The notes under the pieces were generated by a model. The model saw only the letters and a program-made list of their open reading frames with translations, did no database searches and had not been told where the DNA came from. From NCBI RefSeq assembly GCF_000193205.1, contig NC_015278.1:1550001-1614000 (forward strand): 64,000 nucleotides of DNA, given 5' to 3'. Made by a program: the position numbers and the translations under genes. How positions within the stretch are numbered: the first letter of the stretch is position 1; each line of letters opens with the position of its first letter. The DNA is from Aerococcus sp. Group 1 (lineage in GTDB: Bacteria; Bacillota; Bacilli; Lactobacillales; Aerococcaceae). Shown one piece after another: positions 27,489-38,611 of this stretch.

Positions 27489-27584
27489 TACAACTCCTCT
27501 TTCTTCTTATAATAATTGTTTATAAAGGAAAGAAGCATCTTTATAACCTATTGGTAAAGATGCTTACTTCATCTTTTATAGCTT

Positions 27585-28628
27585 TTAGATCAAATTCCGA
27601 GCGATTAAGGTTTCGGCAATCTCGATGGAATTATAAGCCGCACCCTTCCATAAGTTGTCGGAAACAATCCATAGATGGAAGCCATTCTTCACATCCAGGT
27701 CTTGACGAATCCGTCCTACAAAGGTTTCGGGACGGTTGACCGCATTAACCGGTTGAGGATAGACTTGTTGTTTAACATCATCTTCGACAACCACATTATC
27801 CGCTTGGTCTAAAACAGTCATCAAGTCTTCAATCGTCACATCATCACGGTCAATTTCAATATAAACCGACTCAGCATGACCTTTAATGACAGGCACCCGT
27901 ACACAAGTTGCTGAAACAGGTAAATCAGGACGACCTAAGATTTTCTTGGTTTCATTGGTCATCTTCATTTCTTCAAAGGTGTAGTGGTTGTCCTGGAACT
28001 TATCAATTTGCGCCAAAACGTTAAAGGCCATTTGATAATGTTTGACATCGCCTGCCACTGGTAAAATTTTAGGCTGGTCAATTTCATCGCCTGATAAGAT
28101 ATCACGGAATTGATTTTCCATTTCTAAGACAGCCCGAGTTCCTGCGCCAGAAACCGCTTGATAGGTTGAAACAATAACCCGTTTTAAGCCAAAAGCCTTT
28201 TCGATAGGTCTTAAGGCCATCACCATTTGAATGGTTGAACAGTTAGGGTTGGCGATTAAGCCATGGTGGTCATCCATGGCTTCCTGGTTCACTTCTGGGA
28301 CAATCAAAGGAGTGTCTTCATCCATCCGGTAGGCACTGGTATTGTCAACCACAATCGCACCCGCTTCAACAGCCTTAGGGGCAAATTCCTTGGAACGGTC
28401 CCCGCCTGCTGAGAAGAAGGCAATATCAATTCCTTCAAAAGAATCAGCGGTTAATTCTTCTACGGTATATTTTTCCTCGCCCACACTTAACTCTTTTCCA
28501 GCAGAACGGCTAGAAGCCAGTAAGCGGACCTGGTCATAAGGAATCTTGGATTGGGCTAATAAATAACGGAGTTGTTCGCCCACAGCTCCAGTCGCACCAA
28601 CAATAGCGATATTATATTTCTTTGTCAT
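27585..28628 (-). CDS. asd: Aspartate-semialdehyde dehydrogenase
   Basis: Asd reduces aspartyl phosphate to the semialdehyde, feeding lysine, diaminopimelate, threonine and methionine synthesis. The protein from the ATG at 28628 (GAGGGAG upstream) has 347 residues. NADP-binding [12 protein letters not shown] is at the N-terminus, and the catalytic cysteine stands in [15 protein letters not shown]. The [14 protein letters not shown] stretch and the C-terminal helix are normal. No other lysine or threonine pathway gene is adjacent. Confidence 0.96.
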   Translation of the reverse strand: MTKKYNIAIVGATGAVGEQLRYLLAQSKIPYDQVRLLASSRSAGKELSVGEEKYTVEELTADSFEGIDIAFFSAGGDRSKEFAPKAVEAGAIVVDNTSAYRMDEDTPLIVPEVNQEAMDDHHGLIANPNCSTIQMVMALRPIEKAFGLKRVIVSTYQAVSGAGTRAVLEMENQFRDILSGDEIDQPKILPVAGDVKHYQMAFNVLAQIDKFQDNHYTFEEMKMTNETKKILGRPDLPVSATCVRVPVIKGHAESVYIEIDRDDVTIEDLMTVLDQADNVVVEDDVKQQVYPQPVNAVNRPETFVGRIRQDLDVKNGFHLWIVSDNLWKGAAYNSIEIAETLIARNLI

Positions 28629-28815
28629 GTTTACACTCCCTCTATTTTCATGTTTGATCAAGCTTATAACTCATTTTACCAAATTATCAAGGCTTTCACA
28701 AATTAACTTCATTGTAAAGTCGCAACAGATAAAATTTCTGCTTCCCGAGAATGTCACTAAGTAGTCCCTCTGGTCAGTCCTAGCCTTATAAGTTTAAATC
28801 AATTTTTTCAAAATT

Positions 28816-28850
28816 CTAAAAAAGAGAGCTGACTAAGAGCCAACTCTCTC
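28816..28850 (-). terminator. Rho-independent terminator after pnp
   Basis: On the minus strand an 11-bp stem (GAGAGTTGGCT with AGTCAGCTCTC, two G-T pairs) is followed by TTTTTTAG. The rest of 28662-28890 shows no gene. Confidence 0.85.
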
Positions 28851-28890
28851 AATAAAAATCTAATATTTTTGATGTCACCTATCCGGTAAC

Positions 28891-31011
28891 TTATTCAGCG
28901 TCTTTGTCGGTCAAAGCCTTCATGGAGAGGTTGATCCGACCGCGGTTATCGACTTCAATGACTTTAACTTTGACTTGGTCACCAATTTGAACCACATCTT
29001 CAACCTTATTGGTGCGTTTATGTTGGAGTTCAGAAATGTGAACCATCCCATTTTGTTTGGGGGTTAATTGGACAAAGGCGCCAAATTTTTCAATCCGAGT
29101 AACGGTCCCAGTAAAGACTTGGCCGACTTCAATTTCCAAGGTGAGTTCTTCAATGATTTCAATCGCCTTATCAATCATGTTCTCATCACTCGAAGAAATA
29201 CTTACTTGGCCATCGTCATCGATATCAATCTTGACTCCGGTAGCTTCGATAATCTTATCGATGGTTTCGCCACCCTTGCCGATGACTTCACCGATCTTTT
29301 CAGGTTTAATTTGAATCATCTTAATCTTCGGTGCATAAGGGCTGAGATGGTCACGTGGCGCATCCAGAGTGCCTTGGAGGTGGTCCAATAGTTGCATTCG
29401 GGCAACTTTAGCTTGGGCTAGGGATTCACGGAGGATATCCTCAGTGATTCCTTTGATTTTAATATCCATTTGCAAGGCGGTAATCCCTTGTCTGGTTCCG
29501 GCTACCTTAAAGTCCATATCACCTAAGTGGTCTTCGAGGCCTTGGATATCGGTCAGAATAGTATATTTATTGTTATCTTCTTGGTCCATAATCAAGCCCA
29601 TGGCGATCCCCGCTACGGGTGCTTTGATCGGCACACCAGCATCCATCAAGGCCAGGGTTCCTGCACAAATAGAAGCTTGAGAAGAAGAGCCATTGGATTC
29701 TAAGACTTCAGCCACTAAACGAATGGTATAAGGAAATTCCTCTTGGGAAGGGATTACTCTTTGTAAGGCCCGATGACCTAATTCCCCATGACCAATTTCC
29801 CGACGACCTGGTGAACCGTAACGTCCAGTGGATCCCACTGAATATTGGGGGAAGTTGTAGTGGTGGATGAAGTGCCGTTCGGTTTCAGGACTAATCCCAT
29901 CCAAGGGTTGGTATTCAGATAGGGGGGCTAGGGTACATGCGGAGAGGACTTGGGTTTGTCCCCGGGTAAATAAACCGGACCCATGAACCCGTGGCAAGAG
30001 CCCTACTTCGGAAGAGAGGGGACGAATTTCGTCAATTTTACGCCCATCCGGACGGACCTTGTCTTCGGTAATCAGACGGCGAACTTCGTCATACTCTAAC
30101 TTATCAGCTAGGGCCACAATTTGATTATGTTTAGCGACAAAGTCTTCGTCATCTAGGAATTGGCTATCGTAAAACTCAATCATTTCGTCCTTAACCGCTT
30201 GAACGCCTTCTTCACGTTCCAATTTGTCAAAGATTTGGATAGCGTCTACCATTTTTTGATGGTAGCGAGTATAGACTTCCGCTTCAGTTTCTGGAACAAA
30301 AGCTTCCGCCTCAAAAGGCATTTTTTCTTGGCCAACTGCTTGACGGATCTCTTCTTGGAAATAGCAAAGTTCCTTAATGTTTGCATGACCAAACATCAAG
30401 GCTTCTAACATTTCTTCTTCACTTAATTCTTGGGCAGAGGATTCCACCATATTAATAGCAGTTTGAGTCCCAGCAACGGTCAGTTCCAAGTCAGATTGTG
30501 CTTGTTGGTCTAGGGTTGGATTAATGACTAAGTTGCCATCTACACGGCCCACATTCACTCCGGCAATCGGACCATCGAAGGGAATATCCGAAATGGTCAG
30601 GGCCACTGAAGACCCTAACATTGCTGCCATTTCTGGGCTACAGTCATTATCCACCGACATGACGGTGTTAATCACTTGGACTTCATTTTTGAAGCCTTCG
30701 GGGAACATGGGCCGGATAGGACGGTCAATCAAACGCGCAGTTAAGGTGGCGTGTTCGGTTGGCCGGCCTTCTCTTTTAATGAAGCCGCCTGGAATTTTAC
30801 CAGCAGCATATTGTTTTTCTTCATAATTCACTGTAAGAGGGAAGAAATCTTGGCCTTCTTTGGCTTCCTTAGCCCCAACAACAGCGGTTAAGACGACAGT
30901 ATCTCCGTAGCGGACCAGGGCCGCAGCATTAGCCTGTTTAGCCAGTTGACCGACTTCGATTTGAAGCGGACGGCCCGCCCAATTCATTTTAAATACTTGT
31001 TTTTCAGACAT
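28891..31011 (-). CDS. pnp: Polyribonucleotide nucleotidyltransferase
   Basis: PNPase is a phosphorolytic 3'-5' exoribonuclease of the RNA degradosome and a competence and cold-shock factor. The 706-residue protein has two RNase PH domains (about 1-130 and 310-540), a KH domain ([18 protein letters not shown]) and an S1 domain ([20 protein letters not shown]). The catalytic region [15 protein letters not shown] is intact. It follows rpsO across a terminator, the standard rpsO-pnp pair. Confidence 0.97.
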   Translation of the reverse strand: MSEKQVFKMNWAGRPLQIEVGQLAKQANAAALVRYGDTVVLTAVVGAKEAKEGQDFFPLTVNYEEKQYAAGKIPGGFIKREGRPTEHATLTARLIDRPIRPMFPEGFKNEVQVINTVMSVDNDCSPEMAAMLGSSVALTISDIPFDGPIAGVNVGRVDGNLVINPTLDQQAQSDLELTVAGTQTAINMVESSAQELSEEEMLEALMFGHANIKELCYFQEEIRQAVGQEKMPFEAEAFVPETEAEVYTRYHQKMVDAIQIFDKLEREEGVQAVKDEMIEFYDSQFLDDEDFVAKHNQIVALADKLEYDEVRRLITEDKVRPDGRKIDEIRPLSSEVGLLPRVHGSGLFTRGQTQVLSACTLAPLSEYQPLDGISPETERHFIHHYNFPQYSVGSTGRYGSPGRREIGHGELGHRALQRVIPSQEEFPYTIRLVAEVLESNGSSSQASICAGTLALMDAGVPIKAPVAGIAMGLIMDQEDNNKYTILTDIQGLEDHLGDMDFKVAGTRQGITALQMDIKIKGITEDILRESLAQAKVARMQLLDHLQGTLDAPRDHLSPYAPKIKMIQIKPEKIGEVIGKGGETIDKIIEATGVKIDIDDDGQVSISSSDENMIDKAIEIIEELTLEIEVGQVFTGTVTRIEKFGAFVQLTPKQNGMVHISELQHKRTNKVEDVVQIGDQVKVKVIEVDNRGRINLSMKALTDKDAE

Positions 31012-31125
31012 ATTTACTCCTTTTCTACCCCAACCACCTACTAAGCAAGGTTATATGTTTTTTCTAAAGCACATAACTTTGATTAGTAAGAGGTCAATAT
31101 AGGGGCTTTATCTAGATTTTACTTT

Positions 31126-31158
31126 AAAAAAGCGAGACTCCAAAGAATCTCGCTTTTT
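31126..31158. terminator. Terminator after rpsO
   Basis: GCGAGA and TCTCGC pair around a 9-nt loop, with T runs on both sides in either reading (31126-31158). It partly separates rpsO from pnp. Confidence 0.85.
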
Positions 31159-31184
31159 GTGGGCTTGGAACCCTTTCGCTTCAA

Positions 31185-31454
31185 TTAACGACGTAAACCT
31201 AAACTCTTAATTAAGTTACGGTAACGAGTAACGTCTTTGTTACGTAAGTAAGCTAGTAAGTTACGACGGTGACCGATTTTCTTCATTAAACCACGGTAGG
31301 AATGGTGGTCTTTCTTATGAGTTTTAGCGTGTTCGTTAAGGTTGTTGATATCTGCAGTTAATAAAGCAATTTGTACTTCAGCAGAACCAGTATCCCCTTC
31401 ATGTGTTGCGTATTTTTCGATAATAGCGTCTTTTTCTTCTTTAGTTAATGCCAT
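31185..31454 (-). CDS. rpsO: 30S ribosomal protein S15
   Basis: S15 binds 16S rRNA early in 30S assembly. From the ATG at 31454 (AAAGGTG upstream) the protein has 89 residues, the standard length, starting [20 protein letters not shown] and containing [23 protein letters not shown] longer in-frame reading upstream lacks support. It is transcribed from the promoter at 31553-31581 through a structured leader and ends at a strong terminator. Confidence 0.97.
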   Translation of the reverse strand: MALTKEEKDAIIEKYATHEGDTGSAEVQIALLTADINNLNEHAKTHKKDHHSYRGLMKKIGHRRNLLAYLRNKDVTRYRNLIKSLGLRR

Positions 31455-31581
31455 TATATTCACCTTTCTTTCTCTTGTATTCTTCCATAGTCTGAGTAAG
31501 CCGTTGGTGATTCGGCTGACCAAGAAAATGGTTGTGCTATAGCACAGCAGTCATTATACGAGAAATCGGTTAAACTTGCAA
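31455..31581 (-). promoter_or_regulatory. rpsO promoter and structured leader
   Basis: TTGCAA (31576-31581), a 17-nt spacer and TATAAT (31553-31558) form a near-consensus minus-strand promoter. The ~95-nt leader has the perfect palindrome TGTGCTATAGCACA and a second CAGCCG/CGGCTT hairpin before the ribosome-binding site. S15 is autoregulated through leader RNA in several bacteria, so this leader could be an S15 target. Confidence 0.65.
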
Positions 31582-31678
31582 GAAATATCCCTAATTTTAC
31601 TCGACATTACCATCAATTTTTGGCCTTTTTCCAGTTTTTCACTTAAAATAAAGATAATTATAACAAAGGAGAAGACTT

Positions 31679-32566
31679 ATGAAACATTTAGATCGAACAT
31701 TCTTCCCCCATTTACTCGGCTCGCTACTTGCTTTGATCCCCTTCGCCCTAATTTGTTTAACGGCAGCTATCCATCCTGCCTTTATCCAAGGGGCTGATCA
31801 AGCGATTGGTGGGGCTCTGTTTGCTTGGGGACCCCAGTGGTGGCAGACCCTTGTCACTTACTTCACCGAAATGGGGACCACGGTTTATATTATTATCGCC
31901 GCTCTCATTATCAGTGCCATTCTCTATTACTTCAGGTACCGTTTCCTAGGGATTTGGTTTTCTAGCCAACTTATTCTTGGTGTCCTGCTCGGTAACCAAA
32001 GTATTAAGTATATTGTGAAACGTCCACGCCCTAGTTTCATCCAACCCCTTATCGAACAAGGTGGTTATTCCTTTCCTAGCGCCCACTCCATGGGGAGCGT
32101 CTTAATGTATGGGGGCTTGTGCTTAATTGCTTTTTACTTTATCCGTTCTTACAAGAAGCGCCAAATTTTAGGAATTGCTACTGGTATTCTCTGCTTAGCC
32201 ATCGCCCTCAGCCGGGTCTACCTTGGCGTTCATTATTTTTCCGATATTGTGGCCGGCTTGTCCTTAGGAGTGGCCTGGTTAAGCTTATCCAGCACACTCT
32301 TGCCTGCATTTCCAAGGGCCATTAAAGACGAGCCAGCTGACCCTGACGATAGTCAAGCAACAGCCACAAAAGATGACCAAGCAAGGGCTGAACAAACCAA
32401 AGAAAAAAGCGGTCCCAAGCTCCACGTGATTCAAAGTAAGAGTGAGGATCCAGGCACACAGGACCGCTTCATCACTAGCTTAGACACTGCTGAGGGCCAA
32501 GACTTAGCTGACGATTTAGAGAAATTGGAAGCAGAGCCTGACCCCAGTGATGACAATGAGGACTAG
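31679..32566 (+). CDS. PAP2-family phosphatase (membrane)
   Basis: This 295-residue membrane protein belongs to the type-2 phosphatidic acid phosphatase superfamily. Six membrane helices span about residues 10-205. The three PAP2 motifs are present: KRPRPSF, PSAHSMGS and SRVYLGVHYFSD. The likely substrate is undecaprenyl pyrophosphate or a phosphatidate/PGP lipid. After the last helix comes an unusual ~90-residue cytoplasmic tail rich in Asp, Glu and Lys with no recognised domain. It is monocistronic, and a terminator follows. Confidence 0.88.
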   Translation: MKHLDRTFFPHLLGSLLALIPFALICLTAAIHPAFIQGADQAIGGALFAWGPQWWQTLVTYFTEMGTTVYIIIAALIISAILYYFRYRFLGIWFSSQLILGVLLGNQSIKYIVKRPRPSFIQPLIEQGGYSFPSAHSMGSVLMYGGLCLIAFYFIRSYKKRQILGIATGILCLAIALSRVYLGVHYFSDIVAGLSLGVAWLSLSSTLLPAFPRAIKDEPADPDDSQATATKDDQARAEQTKEKSGPKLHVIQSKSEDPGTQDRFITSLDTAEGQDLADDLEKLEAEPDPSDDNED

Positions 32567-32599
32567 TCAAAAACAAAAGTTAAATCTGAAGCGCAAAGA

Positions 32600-32640
32600 G
32601 CTCCCCATTGCAGATTGTAGCAATGGGGAACTTTTCTTTT
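32600..32640 (+). terminator. Rho-independent terminator after the PAP2 gene
   Basis: CTCCCCATTG and CAATGGGGA pair around a 10-nt loop and are followed by TTTTCTTTT on the plus strand. It may also serve the convergent uvrB. Confidence 0.85.
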
Positions 32641-32695
32641 GTAGTTCTTTACTCTTTTTACTGTCAATAAGCATAGTTTATATAATTGACCAACA

Positions 32696-34690
32696 TCACT
32701 TAATCTTATATTCTGCCTTAAGTTCTAAGATGATATCCCGCAATTCAGCCGCTTTTTCGAAGTTCAGGTCTTTAGCCGCTTGACGCATTTCTAATTCCAC
32801 ATTGTGGACAGCTTCTTCTTTTTCATTGCGGTTCATGCCCCGGATGGTATCCATGAGCGATTCATTTTCTTCTGCATTATTCACTGCGGTAGTAATGCGG
32901 ATGGAATCACGAATTTCTTTTTGGATGGTTTTTGGGGTGATGTGATGTTCTTCATTATAAGCCTCTTGAATCGCCCGCCGTCTAGCAGTTTCATCAATGG
33001 CTGCCTGCATGGACCCGGTCACAGTATCAGCATACATGATCACATGGCCATTTTCATTACGGGCAGCCCGGCCTATGGTTTGGATCAGCGACCGCTCATT
33101 ACGGAGGAAACCTTCTTTGTCCGCGTCTAAGATAATCACCAGAGACACTTCTGGCACATCGATTCCTTCCCGCAGGAGGTTAATCCCCACCAGGACATCG
33201 AAGACGCCCAGGCGGAGGTCACGGATAATTTCGGTCCGCTCGAGGGTTTTAATATCCGAGTGTAGGTATTTCACCTTGATCCCGACCTCTTCTAAGTAAT
33301 CGGTCAGGTCTTCGGACATTTTTTTGGTCAGAGTGGTGACAAAGACCCGGTCACCTCTATCTACCCGCTCATTTATTTCACTAATCAAGTCATCAATTTG
33401 ACCCTTAATCGGGCGAACTTCCACTTTGGGGTCTAAGAGACCGGTTGGCCGGATAATTTGTTCCACGACTTCGCCATTAGACTTCTCAATTTCATAATCT
33501 CCAGGGGTAGCGGAAACATAGATAGCTTGGTTGACCCGTTCTTCAAATTCAGCTAATTTCAAAGGCCGGTTGTCTAAGGCACTAGGCAGACGGAAACCAT
33601 AATCCACTAGCTGTTCCTTCCTGGCCTTGTCGCCGTTGTACATGCCGCGTACTTGGGGCATGGTCATGTGGGATTCATCAACCATGAGTAGGTAATCGTC
33701 AGGGAAGAAATCCAGCAAGGTATATGGGGGTTGACCCGGAGCCCGACCGTCCATATGGCGGGAATAGTTCTCAATCCCGTTACAATAGCCCATTTCTAAT
33801 AGCATTTCGATATCATAGCGAGTTCTCTGTTCCAGACGTTGGGCCTCTAGGAGTTTGCCTTCGTCATTAAACTTCTTCAATTGGACCTCTAGTTCAGCCT
33901 CAATGGAGTCAACCGCTCTTTGCATCTTATTATAGTCAACCACAAAGTGAGTGGCTGGATAGATGGGATAGTGTTTGACGTCATTTTTGACTTCACCGGT
34001 CAAAACATCAACTTGACGAATCCGATCAATTTCATCGCCAAAGAACTCTACCCGGATGGCTTCACTATCGCGGGAAGGCAGGAAGACTTCCACCACATCC
34101 CCGCGCACTCGGAAAGTTCCCCGGCGAAATTCAATGTCATTACGCTCATATTGCATATCCACCAAACGCCGCATAAAGTCGTTACGGTCAACTTCTTGAC
34201 CTTGGCGGATAGAAAGCACATGGTTTTTATATTCCATTGGATCGACTAAACCGTAGATACAGGACACCGAAGCCACAATGATGGTATCCCGGCGTTCCAA
34301 AATCGATGAGGTGGCTGAGTGGCGGAGCTTATCAATCTCATCATTGACTGAGGCCGATTTTTCAATATAGGAATCGCTGGAAGGCACATAGGCCTCCGGT
34401 TGGTAGTAGTCATAGTAAGAAACAAAGTATTCGACTGCGTTATGGGGGAAGAATTCCTTGAGCTCTGAATACAGTTGCCCCGCTAAGGTTTTATTATGGG
34501 CTAAGACCAGGGTCGGCCGGTTGGTCTCCGCAATAACATTAGCCATGGTAAAGGTCTTCCCGGTCCCGGTACCGCCCAAAAGGACCTGAGCCTTATCGTT
34601 ATTTTCCACCCCTTCAACCAGTTTTTTGATGGCTTGGGGTTGGTCCCCACTAGGTTGGTAGGATGATACTAATTCAAACTTGCCGTCCAC
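32696..34690 (-). CDS. uvrB: UvrABC excinuclease subunit B
   Basis: UvrB verifies DNA lesions and recruits UvrC in nucleotide excision repair. The 664-residue helicase has Walker [11 protein letters not shown], the beta-hairpin region with [15 protein letters not shown], helicase motif VDESHMT, and a C-terminal UVR motif ([19 protein letters not shown]). The start is GTG with GGAG about 9 nt upstream. Unusually for an SOS-type gene I see no GAAC-N4-GTTC box upstream. uvrA, which often follows, is absent downstream. Confidence 0.97.
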   Translation of the reverse strand: MDGKFELVSSYQPSGDQPQAIKKLVEGVENNDKAQVLLGGTGTGKTFTMANVIAETNRPTLVLAHNKTLAGQLYSELKEFFPHNAVEYFVSYYDYYQPEAYVPSSDSYIEKSASVNDEIDKLRHSATSSILERRDTIIVASVSCIYGLVDPMEYKNHVLSIRQGQEVDRNDFMRRLVDMQYERNDIEFRRGTFRVRGDVVEVFLPSRDSEAIRVEFFGDEIDRIRQVDVLTGEVKNDVKHYPIYPATHFVVDYNKMQRAVDSIEAELEVQLKKFNDEGKLLEAQRLEQRTRYDIEMLLEMGYCNGIENYSRHMDGRAPGQPPYTLLDFFPDDYLLMVDESHMTMPQVRGMYNGDKARKEQLVDYGFRLPSALDNRPLKLAEFEERVNQAIYVSATPGDYEIEKSNGEVVEQIIRPTGLLDPKVEVRPIKGQIDDLISEINERVDRGDRVFVTTLTKKMSEDLTDYLEEVGIKVKYLHSDIKTLERTEIIRDLRLGVFDVLVGINLLREGIDVPEVSLVIILDADKEGFLRNERSLIQTIGRAARNENGHVIMYADTVTGSMQAAIDETARRRAIQEAYNEEHHITPKTIQKEIRDSIRITTAVNNAEENESLMDTIRGMNRNEKEEAVHNVELEMRQAAKDLNFEKAAELRDIILELKAEYKIK

Positions 34691-34786
34691 TATACTTCAC
34701 TCCATTTTTTCTTTTCTCATATCTAGTTTATCACGACTAGGACCTAAACCCTATTTTAAGCTTCCAATGACTAAGTAAAATTTCTC

Positions 34787-34815
34787 TTGCCAGCCTGGTC
34801 AAATTTCTGTATAAT
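34787..34815 (+). promoter_or_regulatory. Sigma-A promoter of rpsT
   Basis: TTGCCA (34787-34792), a 17-nt spacer and TATAAT (34810-34815) precede rpsT by about 55 nt on the plus strand. Confidence 0.8.
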
Positions 34816-34871
34816 ATTCATGTTAGTGACCTGTTCACTTGAAAAAGCGAAAAAAGAAAGAGGTGGACTCC

Positions 34872-35126
34872 ATGGCAAACATTGCATCAGCTATTAAACG
34901 CGTACGTCAAAACGAAAAGAACGCTGCAGTGAACTCTGCAAAAGTCAGCGAAATGCGTACCGCTATTAAACGTTTCGAAACTGCTGTCCAAGAAGGCGCA
35001 GACAACGTCGAAGAATTACACCAACATGCTCAAAAATTAGTGGACCAAGCAGTTTCTAAGAACTTAATCCACGCGAAAAAAGCAAGCCGTATTAATTCAC
35101 GTATGGCTCAAAAATTAAACAAGTAA
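34872..35126 (+). CDS. rpsT: 30S ribosomal protein S20
   Basis: S20 is an early-binding 30S protein. The 84 residues start ANIASAIKRVRQNEKNAAVN and end with KASRINSRMAQKLNK, both typical. AGAGGTGG before the ATG at 34872 decides the start over an upstream in-frame codon. It is on the plus strand, opposite holA, the common rpsT/holA convergent arrangement. Confidence 0.97.
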   Translation: MANIASAIKRVRQNEKNAAVNSAKVSEMRTAIKRFETAVQEGADNVEELHQHAQKLVDQAVSKNLIHAKKASRINSRMAQKLNK

Positions 35127-35130
35127 TTAA

Positions 35131-35187
35131 AAAAGCCACCGCTTCTCTTAACTGGCCTAAGCCGTTGAAGAAGCGGTGTTTTTTTGT
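35131..35187. terminator. Bidirectional terminator between rpsT and holA
   Basis: CACCGCTTCT and AGAAGCGGTG pair across a ~25-nt loop, with T7 on the plus strand and A6 before it, so it can act in both directions. Confidence 0.85.
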
Positions 35188-35205
35188 GTATTTTTTTACC
35201 TCTGA

Positions 35206-36224
35206 TTAGGCCGCAAAGCGCAAGATAAACCATTCAATGCCTAAGTTAGGGTCTACCTGACCTGACTTAATCTCATAATCCAACTCCACCAAGTCCTGGT
35301 AGGCCGCCAATAATTGCTGGCCATCGTAGGAGCGCATTTGTTTCATACTCATCTTGACCCGGTAAGGATGGGCCCCTAAAGACTTAGCAATAGCCCCTTG
35401 GTCATAACCTGAACGGGATAGAAGAGCAATCTGGCTAAAAAGACGGAAGTTAGCCTCTAAGAGGGCCAAAATCGCAATAGGCTGGTGTTTTTCCTGGATC
35501 AGGGTCCGGTACAAGTCCAAGGCCGCTTCCAAGCGGTGGGCCATGACATAGTCAGTCAAGTGGAAGATATTATTATCCAAGGAAGGGGACACCACGGTCT
35601 CAACATCGTGCTTGCTAATTCGATCTTCCTGACCCACAAAGAGAAAGAGCTTCTCCAATTCATTCATGGCATTGGATAATTGATAATTGGTTCTTTCCAA
35701 AAAGAGCTGTAAGACTGAGCGATCCATCAAGTAGCCCGCATTTCTAACATAGTCCTTGATGTAATTAGTCGTAGTCGCCTCATCCGCCAAGGAAACATCA
35801 ACCAGATTGGCGGCTTTTTTTAACTGCTTAACCACCTTCTTGCGGCCGTCGAGTTTCTCAAAGTCACAGACAAACACCAGGGTCACGTCAGGAGCCGGTT
35901 CAGCCATATAATCCAGCAGGGCTTGGGTATTTTCCTCCTTCTTCCCTTTTTCTGTACTTAAAAAAGCCGGCTGGGTCAACCAAATAATCTTGGGCTCAGA
36001 AAAAAAGAAATGGTATTGGCCTCTACCAAGGCCTCTTCTAAGGAATGTTCTTCTAAGTCTAAGCGGACAAAGTTAAAATCACTGACCGCTTCTTGGTCCC
36101 CAATGACCGCTCGGCTTAACTGATTTTCAAATTCTTGGATCAAAAACTTCTCCTCCCCTAGTAAGAGGTAGATAGGATCCACTTGTCCTGCTTTTATTTT
36201 CTGTATCGTGCTTTGAAAAGTCAT
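35206..36224 (-). pseudogene. holA: DNA polymerase III delta subunit, frameshifted as read (probable homopolymer error)
   Basis: HolA is the wrench subunit of the clamp loader that opens the sliding clamp. The ATG at 36224 (AGGAGG upstream) begins TFQSTIQKIKAGQVDPIYLL and continues to EANTISFF, then reaches a stop in the first frame. The other frame carries on as SEPKIIWLTQPAFLSTEKGK to the normal C-terminus with AHRLEAALDLYRTLIQEKHQP. The break is in a run of seven T on the coding strand (36000-36006 forward); an eighth restores a 339-residue protein of standard length. It follows comEC, the usual comEC-holA pair. Confidence 0.92.
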
Positions 36225-36285
36225 GACGCCCCTCCTCACATCCCATCTATTATAACTGACAAGGCCGACTTTGTCATTAAACAAG

Positions 36286-38610
36286 TCAATCTCCAATAGA
36301 ATCTTCTTCCCCCGCTGCTTTTACCGTCTTAAAAACATAATGCCTTCCCAGGTAAAAATAATGGATAGCCCCATCCCGATCAGTGCGAAAAGTTGTCGCC
36401 TTGACTGCAGCTAGATCATCGACTACCCGGTCACTGGGATGGCCGTAGCGGTTATTCTCTCCCACTGAAATCAAGGCATAGCTGGGTTGCCATTGGGCGA
36501 TTAGATCACTAGGGCTGGAATGGTCAGAGCCATGGTGGGCTACCTTCAAGACATCGATCGGGCTTTTTATCTTTTCTGCCATTTGTGCCTCAGACTCCCC
36601 GTCAATATCCCCTGTAAAGAGAAAAGTCAAGGGACCCATGGCCCCTAACATGGCTAAGGAGTCTTCGTTTTCCCCTGCTCCTGCCTCTTCTGGCATCAAG
36701 ACCTCTAGGCCCATGGACCGACTGAGACTCAGACTTTGGCCGGCTTGGAGCCAGACCACTTGGATATGGGTGTTCTTACTAGCTTTGAGCGCCTGATCCA
36801 AGGTAGTTAGAAATTTATGGTCTTCCTGCATGCCAACAGGTAAATAGAGGATATCCACCGGAATTTGACCAATGATTTCAGGTGCTGACCCATAGTGGTC
36901 AAAGTCGCCGTGAGTCAAGAATAGGCCTGCTAGGCTCCGTACCCCCTGAGCCGCTAAGGCAGGCTGGATCTGACTTTCAAACAAGGTCCGCCTGGGCCGC
37001 TTTTGCCAGTCTTCTTTTGGAAAAGTGGGTCTGCCAGCTGCGTCAATCAGGTAGGCCGAGGCAGAAAACGGCGGTTTGACGAGGATACAATCCCCTTGAC
37101 CAATATCTAAGACAGCTACTTGCCCTAGAGGGGATAAATATGGGAAAAGATATAAGCCTAAGAGAGCCAAAGTCAAGGCCAACCAGCCCCGCCCTTTCCT
37201 CTTGGCTAAGACTTGTCGGTCTAACCAATATGCGAGCACCAAGCAATAAAGCAGGATAAAGACAAAGGGCATATGGCCAGTTAGCCAGTAAAATCCGGGC
37301 AGGTCACTAAAAAAGACCGACAACTTCTCTAGATGAAGGATCACCCAGGTCAGGGGCCAGGCCACTAGAGGCACTAGCCAACCTAATCCTCCTATCCCTA
37401 AACCCACTACCAAAAGGAGCCCAGGAAATAGGCAGACGGAAAACAGCCAGGAATAAAAGTAATTCACCCACAGGACTAACCAAGAGAAACCAGCCTGACT
37501 GACAATGAGAAAAGGAATGGTGACCAAAGTACAGGCCAGGGAGAAGATGAACTCTTCCTGCCAAGCATGCTTAAAGGGCGGCGCTTGTTTAATGATTAAT
37601 AAGGTGGCAGTTAAGGCATAGGACAACTGAAAGCCTAAGGAAAAAATTGCCTGAGGATTGATGAGAAGGATAAACACTACCGACCAGGCGAGGCCAGCCC
37701 AGGGATCGACAGGTCGATCAGTTTTTCTTTGAATAAAGGCGTATAGATAAGACCCAATGGCCCGGATCATCCCATAAGGCAAGCCTAACAAACAGCCATA
37801 AAGGACTAAAACAGCTAAGGCGATCCATTGGTAGTATTCTACCAAGACCCCTAAACGGAGGAGTGACCGCTTCAACAAGGCTAATAAATAGTTGACATGA
37901 AAACCAGATAGGGAAAATAAATGAATAATCCCAATTTCCTGGTAGGTAGCCATGACAGAAGGATCAATGCCTGACTTATCATTCAGAAATAAGGCCTGGA
38001 AATAATCCGCCAAGATTCCTAAGTCTAAGCCCTGTAAATAGGAATAAATGCTCTGGCGAAGGTTGGGCCAAAAATAAGACCAATAGGGTAAATCGACCAG
38101 CTCCTGAACCATCTCTACCTCAAAGACCCAATAAATCTCTTGCCGGCTTAAATAGGCTTGGTAGTCAAAACCATGAAAATTACGCTGGCCGCTGGGAGGG
38201 GTTAAGCGGCCTAGGAGACTGACTTGAAAGGATCGCCCTTGATTTAGCCAAGCCGCCAGCTCAGCCTCAGATTTCATGTAATAGAAGACTTGAAACTTTT
38301 CTCCAGTTGCCACTTCTTGACCCCTAAATTGGACTAAGTCGCCTTCCACCTTCAAGCTATCGATAGCCACTTCTAAAGTTAGAGCAGCCTCCCCAGTGGT
38401 AAAGTGGGACATCCTTTGACTAAGGAGATAAAGATAAAGTCCCATAAATAGCTGAGTGACTAAGATCCACTTAAATAGTCCTTTATCTTTTAAGGCAATC
38501 ACCCGTCCCAAGTACCAGATGTAGAAAATCAAGGTCCATAGCGAAGGTGCCAGCATGAGAGCTGTCAGTAAGAGAACCCCCAAGGCTAACCAAAAAATCT
38601 TCGTCTTCAT
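36286..38610 (-). CDS. comEC: DNA internalization channel protein ComEC/Rec2
   Basis: ComEC forms the membrane channel for single-stranded DNA uptake in natural transformation. The 774-residue protein has an N-terminal OB-like region, the competence domain of about eight membrane helices (roughly 220-480, including GIIHLFSLSGFHVNYLLALL), and a C-terminal metallo-beta-lactamase domain with VAVLDIGQGDCI and FLTHGDFDHYGS. All parts are intact. Its ATG nearly touches the comEA stop, so the two genes are probably coupled. comEB is missing. Confidence 0.95.
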   Translation of the reverse strand: MKTKIFWLALGVLLLTALMLAPSLWTLIFYIWYLGRVIALKDKGLFKWILVTQLFMGLYLYLLSQRMSHFTTGEAALTLEVAIDSLKVEGDLVQFRGQEVATGEKFQVFYYMKSEAELAAWLNQGRSFQVSLLGRLTPPSGQRNFHGFDYQAYLSRQEIYWVFEVEMVQELVDLPYWSYFWPNLRQSIYSYLQGLDLGILADYFQALFLNDKSGIDPSVMATYQEIGIIHLFSLSGFHVNYLLALLKRSLLRLGVLVEYYQWIALAVLVLYGCLLGLPYGMIRAIGSYLYAFIQRKTDRPVDPWAGLAWSVVFILLINPQAIFSLGFQLSYALTATLLIIKQAPPFKHAWQEEFIFSLACTLVTIPFLIVSQAGFSWLVLWVNYFYSWLFSVCLFPGLLLVVGLGIGGLGWLVPLVAWPLTWVILHLEKLSVFFSDLPGFYWLTGHMPFVFILLYCLVLAYWLDRQVLAKRKGRGWLALTLALLGLYLFPYLSPLGQVAVLDIGQGDCILVKPPFSASAYLIDAAGRPTFPKEDWQKRPRRTLFESQIQPALAAQGVRSLAGLFLTHGDFDHYGSAPEIIGQIPVDILYLPVGMQEDHKFLTTLDQALKASKNTHIQVVWLQAGQSLSLSRSMGLEVLMPEEAGAGENEDSLAMLGAMGPLTFLFTGDIDGESEAQMAEKIKSPIDVLKVAHHGSDHSSPSDLIAQWQPSYALISVGENNRYGHPSDRVVDDLAAVKATTFRTDRDGAIHYFYLGRHYVFKTVKAAGEEDSIGD

Positions 38611-38611
38611 C

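Noticed and set aside
34691-34840. LexA box upstream of uvrB
   Set aside because: uvrB is often SOS-controlled, but no GAAC-N4-GTTC sequence is visible in the interval.
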